A stretch of 64,000 nucleotides of DNA from Ectopseudomonas mendocina. GTDB taxonomy: Bacteria; Pseudomonadota; Gammaproteobacteria; Pseudomonadales; Pseudomonadaceae. Of this stretch, positions 1-7,898 are shown one piece after another. Each line of letters starts with the position of its first letter. The first letter of the stretch is position 1. The stretch lies in NCBI RefSeq assembly GCF_007049795.1, contig NZ_SCFY01000004.1:124001-188000 (forward strand). Direction: 5' to 3'. A program made the translations under genes and the position numbers. The notes under the pieces were generated by a model. It was not told the DNA's origin, ran no database searches, and saw only the letters and a list, made by a program, of their open reading frames with translations.

Positions 1-2
1 AG

Positions 3-77
3 CACTGGCGCGAACTACGCCAAAGCCAGGCCGAGCGCGCGCTCGGTGCCGTGGCCAGCGGTCCGGCAAAGGACTAA
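3..77 (+). CDS. 3' end of an unidentified gene (partial)
   Basis: An open frame enters from the left window edge and ends at TAA (75-77). The visible 24 residues (HWRELRQSQAERALGAVASG then PAKD) are ordinary in composition for a soluble protein but too few to identify. The stop codon coincides with the first bases of the repeat element at 75-236, so the element may supply the stop. The other two forward frames are less convincing: one runs into the repeat and the other has no better composition. Confidence 0.4.
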   Translation, partial: HWRELRQSQAERALGAVASGPAKD

Positions 78-236
78 CAGGCCGTTGAAAAGCGTAGGCG
101 AGGCAGGCAAGACGAGGCAAAAACAGCCGAAAAAGCGCAGTTTACGAGTTGTAAATGAGCATTTTGATCGGACTCGCGCACGAGGCTGTTTTAAACGAAG
201 CATTGCCAACGCAGGTAGTTTTTCAACAGCCTGTTA
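75..236. repeat. MITE-like intergenic repeat with terminal inverted repeats
   Basis: The ends are TAACAGGCCGTTGAAAA (75-91) and, inverted, TTTTCAACAGCCTGTTA (220-236), matching at 16 of 17 positions. A nested perfect pair AAAACAGCC (120-128) / GGCTGTTTT (184-192) and a small palindrome TTTAC-GAGTT-GTAAA lie inside. There is no coding potential. The size of about 160 bp and the TA-ended inverted repeats suit a non-autonomous miniature transposable element of the kind scattered between Pseudomonas genes. The parent transposase is not visible here. Confidence 0.6.
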
Positions 237-267
237 AGCTGAACTGTGACGGACAAGAGATAACCGC

Positions 268-909
268 ATGTACCTGACCCCACAGCACATTCTTATCGCC
301 GGTGCCACCGGACTCACGGGTGAGCACCTGCTCGATCGTCTGCTCAGCGAGCCGACGGTCGCCCGCGTGCTGGCACCGACACGTCGACCATTGGCCGCCC
401 ATCCGAATCTGGAAAACCCAGTGGGTGACCTGCAGGCGCTACTGCCGCAACTGTCCGGCCAGGTCGATACCGCCTTCTGCTGCCTGGGCAGTACCATCAA
501 ACAGGCCGGCTCGCAGGAGGCCTTTCGCGCTGTCGACCACGATCTCGTACTGGCTTTCGCCCGCCGCGCCCGCGAGCTCGGCGCACGGCACCTGGTGGTG
601 ATCAGCGCGCTGGGCGCCAACGCCGGATCAACAGTGTTCTACAACCGCATCAAGGGCGAAACCGAGCAAGCACTGAAAGCCATGGACTGGCCGCAACTGA
701 CCATCGCCCGCCCATCGCTCCTCCTCGGAGCACGCCATGAATTTCGTCTCGGCGAGCGCCTCGCGGCTCCCCTGCTGCGCTGGCTGCCGGGCAAGTACCG
801 TGGCATCGACGCCTGCGCCCTGGCTCGCGCCCTCTGGCGCCTGGCTCTGGAAGAGGAAGACGGCGTGCGCGTGATAGAGTCCTCCGACCTGCGCCGCCTG
901 GGGCGCTGA
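268..909 (+). CDS. NAD(P)H-binding Rossmann protein (atypical SDR / TIP30-like)
   Basis: 213-residue protein with an N-terminal dinucleotide-binding motif [11 protein letters not shown] (GxxGxxG) at about residues 9-19. Later segments typical of the atypical short-chain dehydrogenase / NmrA-HTATIP2-like group are [12 protein letters not shown], the conserved LVVISALGA strand, [12 protein letters not shown] (Tyr-x3-Lys) and IARPSLLLG. It is probably a soluble oxidoreductase or NAD(P)-sensing protein with unknown substrate. The start ATG follows the repeat element by about 30 bp. The next gene follows at once, so the two are probably co-transcribed. The family is secure; the substrate is not predictable. 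Confidence 0.8.
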   Translation: MYLTPQHILIAGATGLTGEHLLDRLLSEPTVARVLAPTRRPLAAHPNLENPVGDLQALLPQLSGQVDTAFCCLGSTIKQAGSQEAFRAVDHDLVLAFARRARELGARHLVVISALGANAGSTVFYNRIKGETEQALKAMDWPQLTIARPSLLLGARHEFRLGERLAAPLLRWLPGKYRGIDACALARALWRLALEEEDGVRVIESSDLRRLGR

Positions 910-925
910 CGTGGTGGATAAAGCG

Positions 926-1270
926 ATGAAACCGACAAGCCTGATCGAGGCCCTGCAAGACGCCGACATGCTGGAGATCGACGGTCTGTATGCCTGGCAG
1001 TTCGACCTCGACACCGAACTGCTGGCACAGATCAGCGCCGGCTCGGCGGGCAGCGACAGCGCCGCCAAACCGCTGCTGCAGGTGCACTGCATCGATGGTC
1101 GCGAGCGCCGCCTGTGGAAGTTCTCTCTGGCTTCGGTACAGGCTGCGCGCTATAGCGAAGCGGACGACAGTTGGTTGATCGAAGGCAGCGAAGTCAGTCA
1201 TACCCTCAAATGCTTTGCCGCCTATCGCGGCGACAACGATGAGGACGATGAGGGGCAGGACGAAGCCTGA
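926..1270 (+). CDS. Small conserved protein, DUF5629-like
   Basis: Acidic protein of 114 residues with the segment LIEALQDADMLEIDGLYAWQ near the start and an acidic tail (GDNDEDDEGQDEA). It has no signal peptide or membrane segment, so it is predicted cytoplasmic. I recall Pseudomonas proteins of this kind under DUF5629, but the assignment is from memory. I chose ATG 926 because GGTGGA precedes it at a suitable distance; GTG codons at 911 and 914 are alternatives that would add a few residues. It follows the NAD(P)-binding gene by 16 bp and precedes the broken methyltransferase by 3 bp, so all three probably share a transcript. Confidence 0.65.
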   Translation: MKPTSLIEALQDADMLEIDGLYAWQFDLDTELLAQISAGSAGSDSAAKPLLQVHCIDGRERRLWKFSLASVQAARYSEADDSWLIEGSEVSHTLKCFAAYRGDNDEDDEGQDEA

Positions 1271-1273
1271 ACC

Positions 1274-1885
1274 ATGGGCCTCTATGACCGCCATATCCTG
1301 CCGCACCTGATCGATTTCGCCTGCGGCATGGGCGCGGTGATGAAGGCGCGCTCGCAACTCGTGCCATAGGCGCGCGGTCGCGTGCTGGAAATCGGCATCG
1401 GCAGCGGACTCAACCTGAGTTTCTACGACCCACAGCGGGTCGAGGTCGTGGTTGGCGTCGACCCGTCCGCGGAAATGCAGGCTCTGGCCCGCGAGCGCGC
1501 CGCACGCTGCCAGGTGCCGGTGGAAATGATCGCCCTGGAGCTGGGGCAGATTCAGGCGGCGGATGCCAGCTTCGATGACATCGTCTGCACCTTCACCCTG
1601 TGCACCATCCCTGATGCCATCGCCGCCCTGCGCGAAATGCGCCGCGTACTCAAGCCTGGCGGGCGTCTGCTGTTCTGCGAACACGGCCTGGCACCGGATC
1701 TGCCGGTAGTGAGCTGGCAAAAGCGCCTGACGCCGCTGTGGAAACCGCTGGCCGGCGGCTGCCATCTGGATCGCGACATACCCGCGCTGATAGGAGCCGG
1801 CGGCTTTCATATCCGCGAGCTGAGCACCGGCTATCTCAAGGGGCCAAGGCCCATGACCCACGTCTATCGCGGCTGGGCCGACTGA
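1274..1885 (+). pseudogene. Class I SAM-dependent methyltransferase with in-frame amber stop
   Basis: From ATG 1274 the frame reads MGLYDRHILPHLIDFACGMG and on, until TAG at codon 32 (1367-1369). The same frame then continues without interruption to 1885. The continuation carries methyltransferase motif I VLEIGIGSGLN, the acidic residue after strand 2 (VVGVDPSAEM), the later motif FDDIVCTFTLCTIPD and the LKPGGRLLFCEHG strand. If the TAG were CAG (Gln), the product would be a normal UbiE/Methyltransf_11-type protein of 203 residues. A GTG at 1382 could in theory restart translation, but it lies directly in motif I and lacks the N-terminal helix. The gene is therefore probably a recent nonsense mutant, or the base is a sequencing error. 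Confidence 0.75.
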
Positions 1886-1889
1886 GCGA

Positions 1890-2531
1890 CTAACTGCTTA
1901 CCGCGCCGGAACGCAACGCCAGCGGATCGACCAACCCGGCGGCGATGGCCATGCCTACCAGTTCCGGCAGCGTCTCGGCCTGCATGCGTTTCATCACCCG
2001 CGAGCGATACAGGTCGACGGTCTTCACGCTGATATCGAGCTGCTCGGCCACTTCGCGGTTGGTGTAGCCGCGCACCAGCGGCAGCAGCACATCGCGCTCA
2101 CGCGGGGTGAGCTGATCGAGCCGCGCCTGCACCTCGGCCAGGCGCGCATCGCGCCGCGGACGGGCCGGACGGCGCTCCAGCGCCTGCTGCACGCTGTCGA
2201 GCAGCAACTGCTCGTTGTAGGGCTTCTCGATGAAGTCCACCGCGCCGGCCTTGAACGCGCGCACGACGATGGGCACGTCGGCATGGCCGCTGACGAAAAT
2301 GATCGGCAGGTCGATACCCCGTGCGCGCATTTCCTCCTGCACATTCAGCCCCCCCATGCCGGGCATGCGCACATCGAGCAGCACACAGGCGTTGGCCGCC
2401 GCATCGCAGGCCTCGAGAAAGGCACGACCGCTGGTGAACGGCACGCCCTTGAGGCCTACCGACTCCAGCAGCCAGAGCGTCGAATCGAGCATGCCCTGGT
2501 CGTCATCGACCACGTAAACCAGTTGTTGCAT
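1890..2531 (-). CDS. FixJ-type response regulator (REC + LuxR HTH)
   Basis: 213-residue DNA-binding response regulator. The N-terminal receiver has the acidic pocket (VVDDDQGM), phospho-acceptor Asp53 in CVLLDVRMPGM and Lys103 in FIEKPYN. The C-terminal LuxR/NarL helix-turn-helix reads LTPRERDVLLPLVRGYTNRE followed by VAEQLDISVKTVDLYRSRVM. It lies downstream of the sensor kinase on the same strand with a 154-bp repeat-containing gap, so the two form a two-component pair. The pair diverges from the acyl-CoA ligase cluster, an arrangement compatible with control of that cluster, though nothing in the sequence proves it. The family is certain; the orthologue name is left open. Confidence 0.9.
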   Translation of the reverse strand: MQQLVYVVDDDQGMLDSTLWLLESVGLKGVPFTSGRAFLEACDAAANACVLLDVRMPGMGGLNVQEEMRARGIDLPIIFVSGHADVPIVVRAFKAGAVDFIEKPYNEQLLLDSVQQALERRPARPRRDARLAEVQARLDQLTPRERDVLLPLVRGYTNREVAEQLDISVKTVDLYRSRVMKRMQAETLPELVGMAIAAGLVDPLALRSGAVSS

Positions 2532-2588
2532 CCCTGTACTGCTCCTTTTGTTGTTATGCGTGACCTAGTTTGGGTAGCGCCGGCCGCC

Positions 2589-2679
2589 GTAGGGCGGACT
2601 CAGGAGCGCCAGCGAACAGTCCGCCAATTCGCGCCACGCCACCGTCCAAACGGCGTACTACTACGCGAGTACGCCCTAC
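2589..2679. repeat. GTAGGGCG-type intergenic inverted repeat
   Basis: Between the response regulator and kinase genes, GTAGGGCG (2589-2596) is mirrored by CGCCCTAC (2672-2679). Inside lie GGCGGACT (2593-2600) / AGTCCGCC (2618-2625) and GCGTACT / AGTACGC (about 2654-2674). It belongs by sequence to the same family as the hairpins at 9674 and 13529. It is probably a REP-like element and may stabilise or attenuate the two-component transcript. Confidence 0.55.
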
Positions 2680-2685
2680 CTCGGA

Positions 2686-4608
2686 TTACCTCTCGCTTTC
2701 CTCAACCTTGCCCAGTGGCAAACGGCACTCCAGGCACAATCCACCGCCCTCAGCCGGGAAAGCCTCCAGCGCACCGCCGAAGCCTTCGATGATGCTGCGG
2801 CTCATGGACAGGCCAAGCCCCAGGCCATCCGCCTTGCTGGTGTAAAAGGGAGTGAACAGCTTGCCCATCTGCTCGTCACTGACACCCGGCCCCTGATCGA
2901 CCACACGGATCGCCAGGTTGCCGTCCGCTTCGCTTGCCTCCAGACGGACCTGCGAAGGTGCACCAGGGTGACGTTCGCGGTTGGCATCGATGGCATTGCG
3001 CAGCAGGTTGAGCAGTACCTGTTCGAGCAGCACGCGGTCGGCGAATACCGGCGGCAGATTGTCCGGCAACAGGTCGCTCACCGCCACCTGCGCCGTACCG
3101 GCCTCCCAGTTGCACAGACGCACCGCTTCGCGCGCCACCTCGGCCAGGTTCAGCGCCTGCATGCGCCGCTGGCCCTTGCGCAGGAAGGCGCGCAGGCGCT
3201 TGATCACTGCCGAGGCGTGGTTGGCGTGCTCGGTGATACGCGCCAGGCCCTGGCCCACCTTGTCCACCACGACCGGATCGCCGCCCACCCCCTGCAAATA
3301 GCGCTGGCTGGCGCTGGCGTAGTTGACCACCGCAGCCAGCGGCTGGTTGATCTCGTGGGCGATACCCGAGGCCAGTTCGCCCAGGGTGATCAGCCGCGTC
3401 GTGTGCGCCAGCTCGTCCTCCAGACGGCGCTTGTTCTCCTCGGCCTGGATGCGCGCAGTGATGTCGCGCGACACGCTGACCACCTCCACCACCGCGCCGG
3501 TGTAGGTCTCGCGAATCGCGCGGCTGGCGGTCTCGAACCACAGGTAATGGCCGTCGCGATGACGAATGCGATAGCTCATGGTGTGGTAGCCATCCTGCTC
3601 CAGAGCCTCGCGCGCCCGCTTGGCTTGCTGAGCCTGATCCTGCGGATGCAGCAGGCTGTCGACCGCCATGCCGCGCAGCTCTTCCGGCCAGTAGCCGAGC
3701 AACGTCCAACTGGCAGGCGTGGCGTCGAGGAACACGCCGCCCGGGGTGTGCCGGGAAATCAGGTCCGTGGTGTTCTCGGTGATCAGCCGGTACAGGCGCC
3801 GCGCACGCGCTGCTTCGCGCTGCTCGCGAATTTCCTGGGTCGCCTCGCGGCAGCGCGCCAGCACCCGCTGCTCTGCCACATCGGGGATGAAGCACCAGAT
3901 CAGGATGCGCTCGCCGTCCTGCGCTTCCACCGCCTCGATGGCGCGGCGCTGCTCCAGGCAGGCGCGCACCAGCGGCAAATGGTTCACCGGCAGCAGCTCG
4001 CTCACCTGCGTCAGCGCGCGTTCACCAAACAGCCCCTGCAACGCCGCGTTGCTCTCCAGCAGACGCGCCTCGGCGTCGAGCAGCAGCGCCGGCTGCGGGT
4101 CGGCCGACAGCAACGGCGCACTGCGCGCCAACCCCGAGGCCAGTTCGACCATCTGCACCAGCAGCTCGCGCAACCAAGGCAGCCATTCCAAACCAGCCGC
4201 GTCATCGACCTGCAACAACAGCACGCCCGGTTGCCCAGGCTGCAGTTGCAGGGCCAGCGCCTGACCATGATGCAGTGCGGCGCGACGCAAACGCCCGGCC
4301 AGCCAGCACGGCAGCCGGCGCAGGGCGTCGAAGGTCAGGCTGGCCTGCTCACCGAACGCCGCAAATAGCGATTCGTCGCTGGCCTCCAGCGGATCACCCA
4401 TACCGGGCGGCAAGCGTGGCCCATCATCCTCCTGAGCGTAGGTGCGGCTGGCCGGCTGCCAGGCCAGGTACCAGGCCTGGCGAACCTGCGGGCACCCCAG
4501 CAAGGCCTGGCGCAAGGCCTCGGCCCGAGCGCCCAGCGGTGGCGCCTCGCGCTGGATGCGCAGCCAGGACTGCAGGGGAACGGCTGAGAGATGAGCGTCA
4601 CTCTTCAT
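2686..4608 (-). CDS. PAS-containing sensor histidine kinase
   Basis: 640-residue kinase. The first 260 residues have no clear domain; they contain PQPALLLDAEARLLESNAAL, which resembles a degenerate PAS. A PAS/PAC module spans about 271-385 (ITENTTDLISRHTPGGVFLD; YRIRHRDGHYLWFET). A short coiled linker leads to the HisKA domain with phospho-acceptor His418 in ELASGIAHEINQPL, then HATPase_c with N box N538 (LLRNAIDAN), G1 DQGPG (571-575), F box FTPFYTSK and G2 GLGLGLSMS. There is no convincing membrane span, so it is probably a cytoplasmic FixL-like sensor of a small ligand or redox state. Its partner is the adjacent FixJ-type regulator. It is divergent from the acyl-CoA ligase gene across a 141-bp AT-rich gap. 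Confidence 0.9.
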   Translation of the reverse strand: MKSDAHLSAVPLQSWLRIQREAPPLGARAEALRQALLGCPQVRQAWYLAWQPASRTYAQEDDGPRLPPGMGDPLEASDESLFAAFGEQASLTFDALRRLPCWLAGRLRRAALHHGQALALQLQPGQPGVLLLQVDDAAGLEWLPWLRELLVQMVELASGLARSAPLLSADPQPALLLDAEARLLESNAALQGLFGERALTQVSELLPVNHLPLVRACLEQRRAIEAVEAQDGERILIWCFIPDVAEQRVLARCREATQEIREQREAARARRLYRLITENTTDLISRHTPGGVFLDATPASWTLLGYWPEELRGMAVDSLLHPQDQAQQAKRAREALEQDGYHTMSYRIRHRDGHYLWFETASRAIRETYTGAVVEVVSVSRDITARIQAEENKRRLEDELAHTTRLITLGELASGIAHEINQPLAAVVNYASASQRYLQGVGGDPVVVDKVGQGLARITEHANHASAVIKRLRAFLRKGQRRMQALNLAEVAREAVRLCNWEAGTAQVAVSDLLPDNLPPVFADRVLLEQVLLNLLRNAIDANRERHPGAPSQVRLEASEADGNLAIRVVDQGPGVSDEQMGKLFTPFYTSKADGLGLGLSMSRSIIEGFGGALEAFPAEGGGLCLECRLPLGKVEESER

Positions 4609-4749
4609 GTAGTAATTATTCTATAAAACCTTGGTACAACTTCCATACAAAATAGAAATGACCTATAAATCGAAACCAGCAAGCTTCGGTAATGCCTGCA
4701 TCATTACCGGAATAACCAGAGCTAACAATCAGCCAAAGGTGTATCCGCC

Positions 4750-6369
4750 ATGTCGATCTACGAGCAGGGCCTCGGCCGCGCCGCCGTCAACCACGTCGCC
4801 CTCAGTCCCCTGAGCTTCATCGAACGTACAGCAGCGGTATACCCGCACTACCCGGCCGTAGTGCATGGCTCGATTCGTCGCAACTGGGCCGAGACCTACG
4901 CGCGCTGCCGGCGCCTGGCCTCGGCACTGGCCGGCCGTGGCATCGGCCAGGGCGACACGGTGGCGGTGATGCTGCCGAACATCCCGGCGATGCTCGAAGT
5001 GCATTTCGGCGTGCCAATGATCGGCGCGGTGCTCAACACCCTCAACGTGCGCCTGGATGCCGAAGCCATCTCTTTCATGCTGCAGCACGGCGAAGCCAAG
5101 GTGGTGATCGCCGACCGCGAGTTCTTCGATGTGATCCACGCCGCCATCGGCATGCTCGATCACCCGCCGCTGGTGATCGACGTCGACGACCCCGAGTACG
5201 GCGAAGGCCAGGCGGTCAGCGATCTGGACTACGAGGCCTTCCTCGCCGAAGGCGACCCGGAATTCGCCTGGCAGTGGCCGACGGACGAGTGGCAGGCCAT
5301 CAGCCTCAACTACACCTCCGGCACCACCGGCAACCCCAAGGGCGTGGTCTATCACCACCGCGGCGCCTTCCTCAACGCCATGGGCAACCAGATGACCTGG
5401 GCCATGGGCAACCACCCGGTCTACCTGTGGACGTTGCCGATGTTCCACTGCAATGGCTGGTGCTACCCCTGGACGATCACCGCCCTGGCGGGCGTGCACG
5501 TGTTCCTGCGCCGCGTCGACCCGGCGAAGATCCTCACCCTGATCCGCGACGAGCAGGTCACCCACCTGTGCGGCGCGCCTATCGTACTCAACGCCCTGGT
5601 GAACATGCCGGACGAGGCCAAGGCGGCCATCGATCACCCGGTCAAGGCCATGGTCGCCGGCGCTGCACCACCCGCCAAGGTCATCGGCGCGGTGGAAGAA
5701 ATGGGCATCGCCGTGACCCACGTCTACGGCCTCACCGAGGTCTATGGCCCGGTGACGCTGTGCGCCTGGCACGCCGAATGGGACGAACTACCGCTGGAAC
5801 AACGCGCCACCATCAAGGCGCGCCAGGGCGTGCGCTACCCGACCCTGGAAGGGGTGATGGTCGCCGACCCGAAAACCCTGGAGCCGGTGCCGCGTGACGG
5901 CCAGACCATCGGCGAGATCTTCATGCGCGGCAACACGGTGATGAAGGGCTACCTGAAGAACCCAAGCGCCACCGCCGAGGCCTTCGAGGGCGGCTGGTTC
6001 CACACCGGCGACCTGGGCGTGTGCCACGCCGACGGCTACGTGGAAATCCGCGACCGCCTCAAGGACATCATCATCTCCGGCGGCGAGAACATCTCCACCA
6101 TCGAGGTCGAGGGCGTGCTCTATCGCCACCCGGCGGTGCTGGAAGCGGCCGTGGTCGCCCGCCCGGACGAGAAATGGGGCGAGACACCCTGCGCCTTCAT
6201 CACCCTGAAGACCGGCCAGCAGGCCAGCGACAGCGAGATCATGAGTTTCTGCCGCGAGCACCTGGCCGGCTTCAAGGTGCCCAAGACCGTGGTCTTCACC
6301 CAGTTGCCGAAGACCAGCACCGGCAAGATCCAGAAGTTCGTCCTGCGCGATATGGCCAAGGCGCTGTAG
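4750..6369 (+). CDS. AMP-dependent acyl-CoA ligase
   Basis: 539-residue acyl-adenylate-forming enzyme that activates a carboxylic acid to its acyl-CoA with ATP. The AMP-binding P-loop is YTSGTTGNPKG (188-198). Further motifs are the A5 segment VYGLTEVYGP, the A7/A8 hinge TGDLGVCHADGYVEIRDR with DIIISGGENIS, and the C-terminal catalytic lysine in PKTSTGKIQKF (about K526). It is of the medium-chain / methylmercaptopropionate ligase-like type; the natural acid is not evident. It heads a co-directional run with a permease, acyl-CoA dehydrogenase, thiolase and hydrolase, which reads as uptake, activation and beta-oxidation of one acid class. Control by the divergent two-component system is plausible but unproven. 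Confidence 0.9.
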   Translation: MSIYEQGLGRAAVNHVALSPLSFIERTAAVYPHYPAVVHGSIRRNWAETYARCRRLASALAGRGIGQGDTVAVMLPNIPAMLEVHFGVPMIGAVLNTLNVRLDAEAISFMLQHGEAKVVIADREFFDVIHAAIGMLDHPPLVIDVDDPEYGEGQAVSDLDYEAFLAEGDPEFAWQWPTDEWQAISLNYTSGTTGNPKGVVYHHRGAFLNAMGNQMTWAMGNHPVYLWTLPMFHCNGWCYPWTITALAGVHVFLRRVDPAKILTLIRDEQVTHLCGAPIVLNALVNMPDEAKAAIDHPVKAMVAGAAPPAKVIGAVEEMGIAVTHVYGLTEVYGPVTLCAWHAEWDELPLEQRATIKARQGVRYPTLEGVMVADPKTLEPVPRDGQTIGEIFMRGNTVMKGYLKNPSATAEAFEGGWFHTGDLGVCHADGYVEIRDRLKDIIISGGENISTIEVEGVLYRHPAVLEAAVVARPDEKWGETPCAFITLKTGQQASDSEIMSFCREHLAGFKVPKTVVFTQLPKTSTGKIQKFVLRDMAKAL

Positions 6370-6372
6370 AAG

Positions 6373-6409
6373 CCCCTCTCCCCCGGCCCCTCTCCAGGTG
6401 GGAGAGGGG
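6373..6409. repeat. Pyrimidine-rich hairpin between ligase and permease
   Basis: CCCCTCTCCC (6373-6382) pairs perfectly with GGGAGAGGGG (6400-6409) over a 17-nt loop just after the ligase stop codon. No T tract follows, so it is more likely an RNA-stabilising or attenuating hairpin than a complete intrinsic terminator. Confidence 0.55.
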
Positions 6410-6467
6410 TGAATGAACCGTTTCCACAACAACAAGAACCGGCCCAGGCGGCCGACGGAGAACTCTC

Positions 6468-7841
6468 ATGCAAATTTTCAAGCGCCGTGACGGCGACGAG
6501 CAACCGCACTGGCCTCTGGGCCCGTTCAAGCTGCGCCTGCCCTTCGTGCATTACCGCTGGGAAACCGCCGAGATGCTGCAGGCGCTGATCATGTTCGTGG
6601 TCAGCCTGGCGATGATCCCGCTGCTGGAGAAATACCTCGGCCTGCCCTACGACGTGGCCCTGGCTTACGTGGTGGTGTGCGGCATCGGCTTCATGCTGCC
6701 GGCGCTGCTCGGCGTGCCGCTGGTGCCGGGCTGGATCACCCCCGGCATCCCCGTGGTGCTGCTGTTTCTCGGCAACTACGAGCCGGGCCCTGCGGCCATT
6801 CAGGCGCTGTTCGCCCTGCAGTTCCTGGTGTTCGTGATCTTCCTCTTCCTCGGCGTCACCCGTCTGGGCAGTGCACTGGTACGACTGATCCCCAACTCGA
6901 TGAAGGGCGGCATCATCATCGGTGCTGGTATCGCCGCACTGATGGGCGAGATCAGCGCGGGCGGCCGCCTGGCCAACACGCCGATCTCCCTGGTGCTGGG
7001 CAGTCTGATCTGCCTGTACCTGATGTTCTCGGTGTCGTTCAAGGGCCTGACCGAGCGCGTGCCCTTCGCCCGCAAGATCGTCAACTACGGCATGGTGCCG
7101 GGCATGCTGATCGCCATCTTCATCGGCATCGCCGTGGGCGAATACAAGATGCCGGACGTGAAGTGGGGCATCACCGCGCCGGCCTTCGGCGAGATGTGGA
7201 ACTACCTGCCATTCAATGTCGGCTTCCCCGGCCTGGACGTGTTCATGCTGGCCGTACCCACCGCGGTGATTGCCTACGTGATCGCCTTCGGCGACATCAT
7301 CGTCGGCCAGTCGCTGATGCAGCGCGCCGATGAACTGCGCACCGACGAGGTGATCGAAAACAACGTCGACCGCATCCACCTGGTAACTGCCATCCGCAAC
7401 GCCCTGCACGCCTTCTTCGCGCCCTACCCGGGCCTGGCCGGCCCGCTGTGGACGGCCGTGGCGGCGACCATGGCCGAGCGCTACAAGTACGGGCGCAAGG
7501 CGATGGACTCGATCTACAGCGGCGCCGGCACCTTCTGGATCACCGGTTTCGCCGCGCTGTTCATGCTGCCGCTGGTCAGTTTCTTCCAGCCGGTACTGCC
7601 GATCGCCCTGTCGCTGACGCTGATCCTCACCGGCTACATCTGCCTGATGGTCGGCTTCGAACAGCTCAACAACAACACCGAGCGCGGCATCGCCGGCACC
7701 ATGGGTGTGGTGCTCGCCGTCTACGGCGCGGGTTGGGGCCTGGCCGCAGGCGCGGCGCTGTATATCCTGGTCGAGCGCACCCATCTGCTTAAATTCACCA
7801 GCGTCAAAGACCAGCGGCGCGAGACGACCGAAGCCGACTGA
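6468..7841 (+). CDS. Multi-pass permease, NCS2/SLC23-like
   Basis: 457-residue inner-membrane protein with about 12 hydrophobic segments, beginning at about residue 35 (MLQALIMFVVSLAMIPLL). Glycine-rich turns such as NSMKGGIIIGAGIAALMGE and AFGDIIVGQSLM recall nucleobase-ascorbate / SulP-type carriers, but I cannot fix the substrate. The N terminus is charged and cytoplasmic, and the C terminus ends in a charged tail. It sits between the acyl-CoA ligase and acyl-CoA dehydrogenase genes, 98 bp and 57 bp away. Uptake of the acid that the ligase activates is the natural inference. Confidence 0.75.
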   Translation: MQIFKRRDGDEQPHWPLGPFKLRLPFVHYRWETAEMLQALIMFVVSLAMIPLLEKYLGLPYDVALAYVVVCGIGFMLPALLGVPLVPGWITPGIPVVLLFLGNYEPGPAAIQALFALQFLVFVIFLFLGVTRLGSALVRLIPNSMKGGIIIGAGIAALMGEISAGGRLANTPISLVLGSLICLYLMFSVSFKGLTERVPFARKIVNYGMVPGMLIAIFIGIAVGEYKMPDVKWGITAPAFGEMWNYLPFNVGFPGLDVFMLAVPTAVIAYVIAFGDIIVGQSLMQRADELRTDEVIENNVDRIHLVTAIRNALHAFFAPYPGLAGPLWTAVAATMAERYKYGRKAMDSIYSGAGTFWITGFAALFMLPLVSFFQPVLPIALSLTLILTGYICLMVGFEQLNNNTERGIAGTMGVVLAVYGAGWGLAAGAALYILVERTHLLKFTSVKDQRRETTEAD

Positions 7842-7898
7842 CACCTTTCGTTCCATGCGCCGCGCTTGTCGCGGCGCCCCTGCTGTCGAGGTTGCACC

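Noticed and set aside
650..1861. Long open frame on the minus strand opposite the methyltransferase and DUF genes
   Set aside because: It is a shadow frame: GC-rich, His/Gln/Arg-rich composition, and the plus strand has recognisable families over the same bases.
2968..4368. 466-codon plus-strand frame opposite the histidine kinase
   Set aside because: The minus strand carries all kinase motifs; the plus frame is a high-GC mirror artefact.
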